Of a stretch of DNA of 6,268 nt, positions 1-5,848 are shown in pieces; within the stretch, counting starts at the first letter, position 1; every line of letters begins with the position of its first letter. The translations under genes were made by a program, and so were the position numbers. The stretch covers positions 1-6,268 of the forward strand of contig JAIRXT010000094.1 in NCBI GenBank assembly GCA_031268125.1, read 5' to 3'. The DNA is from Treponema sp. Its GTDB lineage: Bacteria; Spirochaetota; Spirochaetia; Treponematales; Breznakiellaceae. The notes below the pieces were generated by a model, which worked only from the letters and a program-made list of their open reading frames with translations, had not been told where the DNA came from and made no database searches.

Positions 1-13
1 AAGTCGGTTACTT

Positions 14-95
14 TGTAGACAGACATCGTATTTGCTCCCGTTTTGTGCCAAAACGGTACACAAATACCCTTTTTAAGGATGTCTGTCCATAATGT
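14..95. repeat. Nested inverted-repeat structure
   Basis: Three nested perfect inverted repeats are visible. GACAGACATC (18-27) pairs with 78-87, GTATTTG (28-34) with 61-67, and CCGTTTT (38-44) with 50-56 around a GTGCC loop. The right side carries an unpaired bulge, 68-77. The two outer arms abut, so single-stranded DNA or RNA would fold as one long interrupted rod. The outer right arm overlaps the left arm of the next hairpin (81-114), so the two folds compete. An additional 8-bp complement links TGTAGACA (14-21) to 95-102. No transposase or gene is associated in the visible sequence. It could be a small palindromic repeat, the end of a larger mobile element lying upstream, or a structured RNA. 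The function is unknown. Confidence 0.6.
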
Positions 96-114
96 GTCTA
101 CATTATGGACAGAC
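81..114. repeat. Perfect 15-bp hairpin
   Basis: GTCTGTCCATAATGT (81-95) is followed by the four bases GTCT and then its exact reverse complement (100-114). There is no T-run on either side: TCTAGATAATC follows on the plus strand and a purine-containing stretch precedes it. It is therefore not a standard intrinsic terminator. The heptamer GACAGAC occurs at 18-24 and 108-114 and is inverted at 81-87, which ties this hairpin to the neighbouring nested structure. It could be a protein-binding palindrome, a transposon end or a recombination site. Confidence 0.7.
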
Positions 115-122
115 TCTAGATA

Positions 123-310
123 ATCAGCAATTCTCAGGATAGGAAAGAGTGAAAAGGCGCCCCACAAAAGCTGGGCGGGGTCCAGTTTCGCGAAAGCGAA
201 AAGGGGGAAAAACGAGGGGAAGGGGCCCCTGTTTTTCCCCCTGACAGGACCCCACGAGAATTTTACAGGCGCCTTTTTGTTTTGGAATGGTTAAAATGAG
301 AATTGCTGAT
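123..310. mobile_element. MITE-like nested palindromic element with 14-bp terminal inverted repeats
   Basis: The ends are perfect 14-bp inverted repeats, ATCAGCAATTCTCA (123-136) and its complement (297-310). Inside, further exact arms nest in order: AAAAGGCGCC (152-161) with 268-277, GGGGTCC (177-183) with 247-253, GGGGGAAAAAC (203-213) with 231-241, and AGGGG (215-219) with 226-230. A side hairpin TTTCGC-GAAA-GCGAAA lies at 186-201. The 188 bp could fold into one long rod. No open reading frame inside looks like a protein. The size, terminal repeats and lack of coding capacity fit a miniature inverted-repeat element or a large REP-like palindrome. No clear target-site duplication flanks it, so mobility is inference. 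Ten bases of the right arm (AGAATTGCTG, 299-308) are repeated directly at 312-321. Two in-frame ATG codons for the downstream gene (287, 296) lie inside or at the edge of the element. Confidence 0.5.
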
Positions 311-325
311 AAGAATTGCTGGCCC

Positions 326-354
326 TTTACTTTACCGGACAAAATATCTATAAT
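326..354 (+). promoter_or_regulatory. Candidate sigma70-type promoter of the exporter operon
   Basis: TTTACT (326-331, 4 of 6 matches to the -35 consensus) is followed after 17 bp by an exact TATAAT (349-354). Transcription would be expected to begin near 361, only about six or seven bases before the ATG at 368. That would give a nearly leaderless message, consistent with the lack of a Shine-Dalgarno sequence before 368. The site lies immediately downstream of the palindromic element. It was recognised by consensus only and there is no experimental evidence. Confidence 0.5.
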
Positions 355-367
355 CGCTTTTAGTCTT

Positions 368-2986
368 ATGGAAAAAGTCTACAAACATCCCTGGCTGATA
401 CTTGCGGTTCTTGCTGTTATAACATTATTTTTCGCCTTCCAGCTTCCCCGGGTGGAGATGGACAATAACAACATCCGGTTTGTTCCCGCCAGCGATCCCG
501 CCCGGATCACATCGTCCTACATTGACGACACCTTTGGAAGTTCAATATTTATCCTGGTGGGGCTGGAGCGGCAATACGGGACCATCTTCGACAGTGCTTT
601 TCTGAACCAAATCCGGGATTACGTGGCCCGGATTGAACAGATCAGCATGGTGGGCAAGGTTTATTCCATCGTCAACGCGGACTACATATACGGGGAGGGA
701 GGTTCGGTTTATGCCGATCCGCTGGTTCCCGGCGATTTTAGCGGAACCAGGGAGGAAATTGCCGAACTGCGAAGGAGAATTCTCTCCTGGGATCTTTACG
801 AAAACGCCCTTATTTCCAATGATTTTACCGCCACCCAAATACTGGTCCCGTTAAATCTTACGGAAGAAAACTATGGTTCCTCCGAATTGGCGCGGGAATA
901 CATTGAAGTAAGGAATATCGCCCAGTCCAGTTTTAAGGGCATGGCGGATGTTTATGTTACAGGAATTCCCGTCATAGCTTCCACGATTAACGAAGCGGTG
1001 GCCCAGGATATACGGCTCATGATCCCCCTGGTTATTCTGGTGGTAATTGCCGTTGTTTTTATTCCCTTCAGGCGCATGGGGGCCACCATCCTTTCGCTGG
1101 TATCCGTTTTAGTGGCCGTTATCTGGTCCGTGGGGGCCATGCCGCTGTTCAATGTCAAACTTTCGGTTATTTCCACGGTACTGCCGGTTATTCTGATCGC
1201 TATGGGCAGTTCCTACGGCCTTCATGTGGTGCTTCACTACATTGAAGACCGGGGCCTGTCGGCGATGTCCGAACAGGAACACCGGGACATGGTGATGTCC
1301 CTGATCCGCCGGACGGGAAAACCCATTTTTCTTGCCGCCCTTACGACCTTTGCGGGTTTTGTGTCTTTTTGTTTTACCCGCGTATTGCCCATTCGTGAAT
1401 TCGGTTTTTTTGCCAGCTTCGGGGTTTTGGTCTCTTTCCTCATTACCATGACACTGGTCCCGGCGATCCTCCTGATCCGGGGGCCCGGGTCCCTCGAAAA
1501 AATTCACCCCGCCCGCAGTGCGCCGGTTCACGGAAAAAACGGCAGCGTCCGCGGCAGGATAGCGGACTTTTTTTGCGCGGTGGTTTCCCGTAAGACCCTG
1601 GTGTTCTGCGTGATCATCGCGGCGGCCGTTCTTTCGGTATACGGCGCGTCAAAAATAATTATTGACAATGTGCTGGTGGAATATTTCAAGAGCAGTACCG
1701 ACATTTACCGGTCCGATAAATTTATCCGGGAAAAATTCGGGGGCTCAAAGATTCTCAGCGTTGTTGTGGAAGCGGAACAGCCGGAAATCCTGCTTCATCC
1801 GGACAGCCTTGCCGCCCTGGACAGCCTGGGGAATTACCTGGAACACCGGGTTCCCGAAGTGGGAAACGTGATGGGTTTTACCGATTTAATAAAGCGTATC
1901 AACCAGGTGCAAAACACCGGCGAAAGCCCGGATGGTATTGCCCCGGTTTTTGGCAATACGGACCTGTTTTTCTGGGACCTGGATTCCGAAGACTGGGGCG
2001 GAGAGGCCGAAGAATGGCCGGAACTCCCCGGACCGGCGCCGGAATACGGTGTTCAGGATTTTGCCGGGGACAAGGTGTATAGCATTGGTGAAATTGCGGA
2101 ACTTCTGGACCGGGCTTCCCAGGCCGGTTCCGATCGGAATATCAGCGCCGGTGAGCTGGTGCGGGAATTTGAAAAACTGATTAACTACGAAGGTTATTCC
2201 TATTATGAAATACCCCAGGACCCGGCCCGCTACGGAAAGGCCGGTAAAGAAGAACTTACCGGCCTTATCTTCAGCTATCTTTTGCTTCTTTCCGGCGATA
2301 TTTCCAATTATGCCAATGACCCGCTGGAGCCGACCAGTATCAAAGTTACGGTCCAGTTAAAAACCATGGGGCAGGAAGATACGAACAGGGGAGTTGATGC
2401 GATACACCGTTTTGTGGAAACTAATTTCCCAAAAAATGTAAAGGTCATCGTGGGGGGCAGCGCCATAGTGGAGGGTACTACCAATGTTCTTGTTGTTCAG
2501 TCCCAGTTAATATCGGTGATTATTTCTATTTTTGCCATGTTTGTGATCATGGCGGTTTCGTACCGGTCCCTTGCAGCGGGGGGTATCGCCATCATCCCCC
2601 TTTCCCTGCTTATCCTGGCAAATTTTGCCGCTATGGGTTTTTTGAAAATCAAACTGAACCTTGCAACCGCCATGATCTCCAGTATTTCTATCGGGGTGGG
2701 TATTGATTACACCATCCACTTTATTGAGGCTTACAAACGGGAATATAACCGGTCCGGCGGGGCGGGGAATTTTTTGAAACAGGCGTACTATGTTTCGGGA
2801 ACAGCAATTCTGGTGGATACCCTTTCGGTCAGCCTTGGTTTTGCGGTTCTTTTGTTGTCCAATTTTATTGTACTCAGGGATTTTGGGCTTTTGGTTTGTC
2901 TGGCTATGATGATAAGCGCCCTGTCGGGACTCATAATTGTTCCCGTGTTATTAGGGGTCCTAAAGCCGAAATTCATCAAAGAATAA
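368..2986 (+). CDS. RND/MMPL-family exporter, 12 transmembrane segments
   Basis: This is a predicted inner-membrane RND-superfamily exporter (COG1033/MMPL, HpnN-like architecture), 872 residues from the preferred start. Numbered from 368, TM1 lies near residues 7-27 (HPWLILAVLAVITLFFAF). A periplasmic domain follows, then TM2-6 at about 217-371, a short cytoplasmic stretch, TM7 near 410-429, a second periplasmic domain, and TM8-12 at about 708-862. TM10 carries the family motif GVGIDYTIHF. TM4 has GSSYGLHVV instead, without the acidic residue. The second periplasmic domain includes an acidic, Trp/Pro-rich segment near 534-561. The reading frame is open from 287. I prefer 368 because it places TM1 directly after a short basic N-terminus, lies downstream of a promoter-like sequence, and avoids coding through the palindromic element. 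The weakness is that no ribosome binding site precedes 368. Members of this group are usually thought to move lipids or other hydrophobic molecules. The downstream LolA-like and beta-barrel genes support that here. The substrate is unknown. Confidence 0.88.
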   Translation: MEKVYKHPWLILAVLAVITLFFAFQLPRVEMDNNNIRFVPASDPARITSSYIDDTFGSSIFILVGLERQYGTIFDSAFLNQIRDYVARIEQISMVGKVYSIVNADYIYGEGGSVYADPLVPGDFSGTREEIAELRRRILSWDLYENALISNDFTATQILVPLNLTEENYGSSELAREYIEVRNIAQSSFKGMADVYVTGIPVIASTINEAVAQDIRLMIPLVILVVIAVVFIPFRRMGATILSLVSVLVAVIWSVGAMPLFNVKLSVISTVLPVILIAMGSSYGLHVVLHYIEDRGLSAMSEQEHRDMVMSLIRRTGKPIFLAALTTFAGFVSFCFTRVLPIREFGFFASFGVLVSFLITMTLVPAILLIRGPGSLEKIHPARSAPVHGKNGSVRGRIADFFCAVVSRKTLVFCVIIAAAVLSVYGASKIIIDNVLVEYFKSSTDIYRSDKFIREKFGGSKILSVVVEAEQPEILLHPDSLAALDSLGNYLEHRVPEVGNVMGFTDLIKRINQVQNTGESPDGIAPVFGNTDLFFWDLDSEDWGGEAEEWPELPGPAPEYGVQDFAGDKVYSIGEIAELLDRASQAGSDRNISAGELVREFEKLINYEGYSYYEIPQDPARYGKAGKEELTGLIFSYLLLLSGDISNYANDPLEPTSIKVTVQLKTMGQEDTNRGVDAIHRFVETNFPKNVKVIVGGSAIVEGTTNVLVVQSQLISVIISIFAMFVIMAVSYRSLAAGGIAIIPLSLLILANFAAMGFLKIKLNLATAMISSISIGVGIDYTIHFIEAYKREYNRSGGAGNFLKQAYYVSGTAILVDTLSVSLGFAVLLLSNFIVLRDFGLLVCLAMMISALSGLIIVPVLLGVLKPKFIKE

Positions 2987-2987
2987 A

Positions 2988-3016
2988 CTGCCCTGCCGCA
3001 AAGAGCGGAAGGGCGG
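2988..3016 (+). promoter_or_regulatory. Intercistronic hairpin touching the ribosome binding site
   Basis: GCCCT (2990-2994) pairs with 3010-3014 and CCGC (2996-2999) with 3005-3008, separated by one G-A mismatch, with an AAAGA loop. A C-G and a T-G pair (2988-2989 with 3015-3016) could extend the stem into the GGGAGG Shine-Dalgarno of the next gene (3015-3020). No T-run follows, so termination is unlikely. It may adjust translation or protect the 3' end of the exporter part of the message. Confidence 0.45.
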
Positions 3017-3022
3017 GAGGTA

Positions 3023-3802
3023 ATGATGACAGGGAAAAAATTGGCCGGCGCAGCGGCGCTGTTCCTGGCAGCCCTTTCCGCGGGGGCCCAGAATGCGGAG
3101 GAAATTATCCGCGCGTCCCGGAACCGGATAGAGGCGGATACAACGTATACGCTTTCCACCATGATTCTCAAGGCGAAAAACGGTTCCGAAACCCGGCGGG
3201 TCATTGAACAATTTTCCAGCGACGGTCCTGACGGAGACCGGCTCATGATAGTTTTCCGTGAGCCCCGGTCGGTGGCGGGGACCCGGTTTTTGACCATAGA
3301 GAATCCCGGCGCCGGGGACGACCGCTGGATATTTCAACCGGCCCGGGGCAGGGAACAGCGGATCGCCGCGATGGACGGTTCAAAAAGCTTTGTGGGGACG
3401 GATTTTTCCAACGACGATATTTCCAGCGCCAGCCGTAACGCGGATCTGGATACCCACAGCCTGCTCCGGGAGGAAAGCCTGGGGGAATATTCCTGTTATG
3501 TGATTCAGTCGGCGCCCAGGGACAGTTCCTACCAGTATTCCAGGATGGTCCAATGGATCGATAAAACCACCGGGGTATGTCATAAAATCGAACTTTACGA
3601 CAAAGGAAATGTCCTGGTAAAAACTATGGAAACCCTGAGCCTGGAGATGAAGGACGGCCGTCTTACGGCCATGCAGACCCGCATGACTACCCATGCCGCG
3701 GGGACCTCTACGCTGATCATGGTGGACGATATCCGTTATAACGCGAGAATCCCCGACGGAGTGTTTACCCGGGAATTTCTTGTTACCGGGAGGCCCCGGT
3801 GA
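3023..3802 (+). CDS. LolA-like outer-membrane lipoprotein-sorting protein (TP0789-type)
   Basis: This is a 259-residue secreted protein with a clear signal peptide: basic MMTGKK, hydrophobic core to about residue 18, and a likely cleavage around AGAQ near 21-23. The mature part matches the COG2834 / LolA_like group typified by Treponema TP0789. The diagnostic stretch at about 87-133 includes TRFLTIENP, DDRWIFQPARGREQRI and GSKSFVGTDFSNDDI, the usual pattern of a W-I-P strand, a basic R-RI turn and SF-GTDF. The fold is a half-barrel that binds acyl chains in LolA relatives, so a periplasmic lipid or lipoprotein carrier role is likely but inferred. GGGAGG (3015-3020) serves as ribosome binding site. 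The ATG at 3026 is better spaced (5 nt) than the one at 3023, so translation may start one codon later. It lies 36 nt after the exporter gene and overlaps the beta-barrel gene by four bases, which argues for a shared complex or pathway. No lipobox cysteine is seen, so it is probably soluble in the periplasm. Confidence 0.85.
   Translation: MMTGKKLAGAAALFLAALSAGAQNAEEIIRASRNRIEADTTYTLSTMILKAKNGSETRRVIEQFSSDGPDGDRLMIVFREPRSVAGTRFLTIENPGAGDDRWIFQPARGREQRIAAMDGSKSFVGTDFSNDDISSASRNADLDTHSLLREESLGEYSCYVIQSAPRDSSYQYSRMVQWIDKTTGVCHKIELYDKGNVLVKTMETLSLEMKDGRLTAMQTRMTTHAAGTSTLIMVDDIRYNARIPDGVFTREFLVTGRPR
3788..3802 (+). promoter_or_regulatory. Ribosome binding site and GTGA start-stop overlap
   Basis: GGGAGG (3788-3793) lies five bases before a GTG start at 3799. 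The GTG overlaps the TGA stop of the upstream gene (3800-3802). This decides the start of the barrel gene, because a signal peptide begins right there. It also indicates translational coupling of the two exported proteins. Confidence 0.75.
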
Positions 3803-5253
3803 AAACAGCGGCCTGTATATGTTTTTTGCTCCTGGGTTCGTTTTTGGGAGCCCAGGATTTTTGGTTTGGCGAATTGGAAGACGGCGCCGGAAATCCGGGG
3901 TTTAAGACCGGCGGGGAGCTGACGGCGGGCCTCCTGATATTTCCCGGCGAATTACACGACAAGGGCGGGGCCGTGGACTGGGGCAGCCTGGTAAGCGGAA
4001 AGCTCAATTTTGATGCTTCCGCCGCCAACGCGGAGGCGGTGCTGCATTTTAATCTTTCCCCCCGGAGCATCCGCAGTCTGGCGGAAACTTCGGGCGATCT
4101 GTTTCAGACCCCCATGATTATCGACGAACTGTACCTTAGGGCTTTCCTGGGGCCGCTGACTCTGGAGACGGGACTGCGGAAGCTGGCCTGGGGCCGGGCG
4201 GATATTCAGGGCCCCCTGGATGTAACCAACCCCCTGGACTACACGGATCTGACCAACGCGGGGGATACGATGGGCCGCAAAATAGCCCGGCCCATGATTC
4301 ACGCATCCCTCCCGCTGGGTTCTTTTTCCAAGCTGGAGGGGGTCTTTATCCCCGGCTTCCAGGGCCACCGTTATTCCCTGGACCAGGAGGACCCCTGGTA
4401 CCCCAGGGCCATAACCGACAACCGCCGGGACAGCATGATCGACGCGCTGGCCGGGGAATTGGCGCTGTTCGATCCAACCGGTGCAGTTGCATCGAATATA
4501 AAAAGCAATGCCGCGGACATGAAATTAACAGAGGCGGACCTTCAAACCCCGGGCCTTGAGTACGCCCAGGGGGGCCTTAGGTTTACTACCACCCTGGGTC
4601 CTGCGGATCTGGGGGCCCAGTACTATTCGGGCTGCCTGTTCCGGCCCAGTTTTACCCTCAAAAATGTGGATAATCTGATAAATGATCTGTTGGGATATTT
4701 TTCTGGTTCGCCTCTTCAGATGCCAGTGCCGGTTCCCCTCCTCAAGTACAACCGCTACCATCAGATAGGCGTGGATTGGGGCCAGGTGCTTTTTGGTTTC
4801 AGCTTCCGGGCGGAACTGGCGGCCAACATCACCGAAGACCTGGCGGGGGATGACGGGACCGTCTACAACCCCTCCCTGGCATGGTCTGCGGGTTTTGACC
4901 GGGACCTTTTCGGCTTTACCCTTTTTGTTGAGGCCGATGAATCAATACGGCTCCTCAACGGCGGCGTGGGGAGCAATGCCGCACTGGATACGGAAGCGGG
5001 TATTCCCCTTACCGCTACGGCCCTTACGGCCCAGGTCTCCCGGACCTTGCTCCAGGATAACCTTGAATTAAAATTCGGCCTTTTGTGGAATGTCGAAACC
5101 GGGGACCTCTACCTGATGCCCTCCGTCAGCTACCTCATGGGGGATTTGAAGGCCGTTCTTTCCGGCGGGATATTTACCGGGAAAGACGGGGGAGAGCTTT
5201 CCCAGTACCGGAACAGCGGGTATATTAAGACGGCGCTGACTTATTCGTTCTAA
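3799..5253 (+). CDS. Outer-membrane beta-barrel protein, DUF1302-like
   Basis: The product has 484 residues starting at GTG. A signal peptide (MKTAACICFLLLGSFLGAQ) is followed by an aromatic start (DFWFG). The body shows alternating strands with turns typical of outer-membrane barrels, and the chain ends in YIKTALTYSF, a C-terminal aromatic signal of the kind recognised by the barrel assembly machinery. Residues about 120-153 contain the most telling motif: LETGLRKLAWGRADI, then PLDVTNPLDYTDLTN. This resembles the R-G-Q-x-x-x-WG ... NP-D signature of DUF1302-like and related porin-type barrels. Cysteines at positions 6 and 8 lie within the signal peptide and do not form a lipobox. Coupled to the LolA-like gene and downstream of the RND exporter, it is likely the outer-membrane partner that receives or releases the transported molecule. 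No pore substrate can be deduced. The barrel assignment is fairly firm and the family assignment moderate. No convincing terminator directly follows, so transcripts may read into 5275 and beyond. Confidence 0.75.
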   Translation: MKTAACICFLLLGSFLGAQDFWFGELEDGAGNPGFKTGGELTAGLLIFPGELHDKGGAVDWGSLVSGKLNFDASAANAEAVLHFNLSPRSIRSLAETSGDLFQTPMIIDELYLRAFLGPLTLETGLRKLAWGRADIQGPLDVTNPLDYTDLTNAGDTMGRKIARPMIHASLPLGSFSKLEGVFIPGFQGHRYSLDQEDPWYPRAITDNRRDSMIDALAGELALFDPTGAVASNIKSNAADMKLTEADLQTPGLEYAQGGLRFTTTLGPADLGAQYYSGCLFRPSFTLKNVDNLINDLLGYFSGSPLQMPVPVPLLKYNRYHQIGVDWGQVLFGFSFRAELAANITEDLAGDDGTVYNPSLAWSAGFDRDLFGFTLFVEADESIRLLNGGVGSNAALDTEAGIPLTATALTAQVSRTLLQDNLELKFGLLWNVETGDLYLMPSVSYLMGDLKAVLSGGIFTGKDGGELSQYRNSGYIKTALTYSF

Positions 5254-5274
5254 GCAGGCCGATGAAGGGCTGAT

Positions 5275-5505
5275 ATGCGCCATTGCCTGAAATTCCCTGA
5301 AAAAAATATTGACAATACAAAATTAACATTGAATATTGACCAAAAGGTCATAGAAAACGCTAAAGAATACGCAAAACATCAAAAAAGAAGCGTTTCAAGG
5401 CTGGTCGAAGAATATTTATCTTTAATATCTTCCACAACACATTTAACCGCCCGGTTCTTCGCCGTACAGGGCAAAGAACCGGATCAAATTGTGGGCCATG
5501 TTTAG
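5275..5505 (+). CDS. Small antitoxin-like protein (DUF6364-like), possibly a remnant
   Basis: The reading frame is 76 residues. Residues about 13-51 (NTKLTLNIDQKVIENAK, then EYAKHQKRSVSRLVEEYL) match the pattern of the DUF6364 / ribbon-helix-helix-type antitoxins: a TKLTL-ID strand, then K-A-KEYAK and S-S-LVEEYL helices that bind DNA as a dimer. Two features are abnormal. First, family members usually begin right at the strand with M-x-TKLTL. Here the equivalent position is an ATT codon (5308-5310), and the frame gains eleven extra residues to an upstream ATG with a weak GAAGGG ribosome site (5264-5269). Second, the tail after LISS (TTHLTARFFAVQGKEPDQIV) does not look like the family's acidic/tyrosine-rich, toxin-binding end and is encoded by a hairpin region. 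No PIN or other toxin gene adjoins it. The gene is visibly AT-rich between two GC-rich operons, which suggests horizontal acquisition. It is probably an orphan or decaying antitoxin. Whether it is expressed is unknown. Confidence 0.55.
   Translation: MRHCLKFPEKNIDNTKLTLNIDQKVIENAKEYAKHQKRSVSRLVEEYLSLISSTTHLTARFFAVQGKEPDQIVGHV
5451..5482. repeat. 12-pair hairpin in the antitoxin-like gene's tail
   Basis: CCGGTTCTT (5451-5459) is the exact complement of 5474-5482. After one C-A mismatch, GCC (5461-5463) pairs with 5470-5472, leaving a six-base loop. It lies where AT-rich sequence changes to GC-rich sequence. No T-run follows, so it is not a typical terminator. It may be a small inserted palindrome that replaced the original 3' end of the gene. 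Confidence 0.55.
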
Positions 5506-5639
5506 TCTGCTGGCCGGGGGATGCGCCCTAAAAAGACGGCTTTCCCTGGTAGTTTTCCTTAGCAGTTTTATCCCGGCAATTTTGCTTTTACAAATTTTTC
5601 GATGGAAAAGACGCCTACAAAATCATCGGCGTTCCTGCC

Positions 5640-5667
5640 GGCCGGAAAAAAAGAGTTTCGGCCTTTT
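5640..5667 (+). terminator. Possible intrinsic terminator
   Basis: GGCCG (5640-5644) plus AAA (5646-5648), with one bulged G, pairs with TTT-CGGCC (5656-5663). TTTT follows (5664-5667). The stem is GC-rich at its base and AT at the top, and the U-tract is short. It is the first terminator-like structure after the exporter operon and the antitoxin-like gene, so it may end that transcript. Confidence 0.4.
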
Positions 5668-5724
5668 AACTGGTTTCCCCATTGTTAATTTTCTTGGCCT
5701 CGCACCGTGTTGCATTATTTCTTC

Positions 5725-5778
5725 GGACCTCCTCACCGGTTCGGAGGCTTTGCCGGGTAGGGTCCCCTCTCTTTTTTT
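5725..5778 (+). terminator. Branched hairpin with a T-run
   Basis: GGACC (5725-5729) can pair with GGTCC (5761-5765). Within it a smaller hairpin forms from CCT-CCG (5731-5733, 5736-5738) and CGGAGG (5742-5747). CCTCTC and seven T residues follow (5772-5778). The T-run starts six bases after the outer stem, so the terminator geometry is imperfect. An alternative pairing of GGTCCC (5761-5766) with GGGACC (5843-5848) would open the outer stem. Confidence 0.3.
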
Positions 5779-5783
5779 CGTTT

Positions 5784-5811
5784 TTCGCTTTAGCGACATT
5801 CGCTTTAGCGA
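5784..5811. repeat. Tandem repeat of a near-palindrome, period 15
   Basis: TTCGCTTTAGCGA occurs at 5784-5796 and again at 5799-5811. Each copy contains TCGCT-TT-AGCGA, a 5-bp inverted repeat. A related palindrome, TTTCGC-GAAA-GCGAAA, is found at 186-201. Only two full copies are present. Confidence 0.7.
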
Positions 5812-5848
5812 TACCCCCTGTTACATCCTTCGGGCGTCTTTTGGGACC

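Larger units (their letters stand above)
5606..5842. repeat. Long-range inverted repeat AAAAGACGCC / GGCGTCTTTT
   Basis: AAAAGACGCC (5606-5615) has a perfect 10-base complement at 5833-5842, enclosing 217 bases that contain the hairpins and tandem repeats. One arm differs by a single base from AAAAGGCGCC (152-161) in the palindromic element upstream of the operon. This could mark the borders of a non-coding repeat element. A chance match is possible at this length. Confidence 0.4.

Noticed and set aside
81..114. Perfect hairpin as a rho-independent terminator of an upstream gene
   Set aside because: The stem is strong but no U-tract follows on either strand, so terminator function is not supported.
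1..310. CRISPR array
   Set aside because: The repeats are inverted and nested, not regularly spaced direct repeats with unique spacers, and no cas-like gene is present.
124..342. 72-codon minus-strand frame across the upstream palindrome
   Set aside because: It is composed almost entirely of inverted-repeat sequence, with no ribosome site and no protein-like pattern.
2788..3297. Long minus-strand frame opposite the exporter/LolA-like junction
   Set aside because: It is antisense to two well-supported genes and spans their intergenic hairpin. The openness follows from codon bias in the genuine genes.
5254..5280. Terminator directly after the beta-barrel gene
   Set aside because: Only a short mismatched CAG-CC/GG-CTG pairing is possible and there is no T-run.
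5309..5337. TTGACA (5309-5314) followed by AATATT (5332-5337) as an internal promoter
   Set aside because: The -35 match is exact, but the -10 has only 4 of 6 matches and lies in AT-rich coding sequence where such matches are common. No gene starts suitably downstream.
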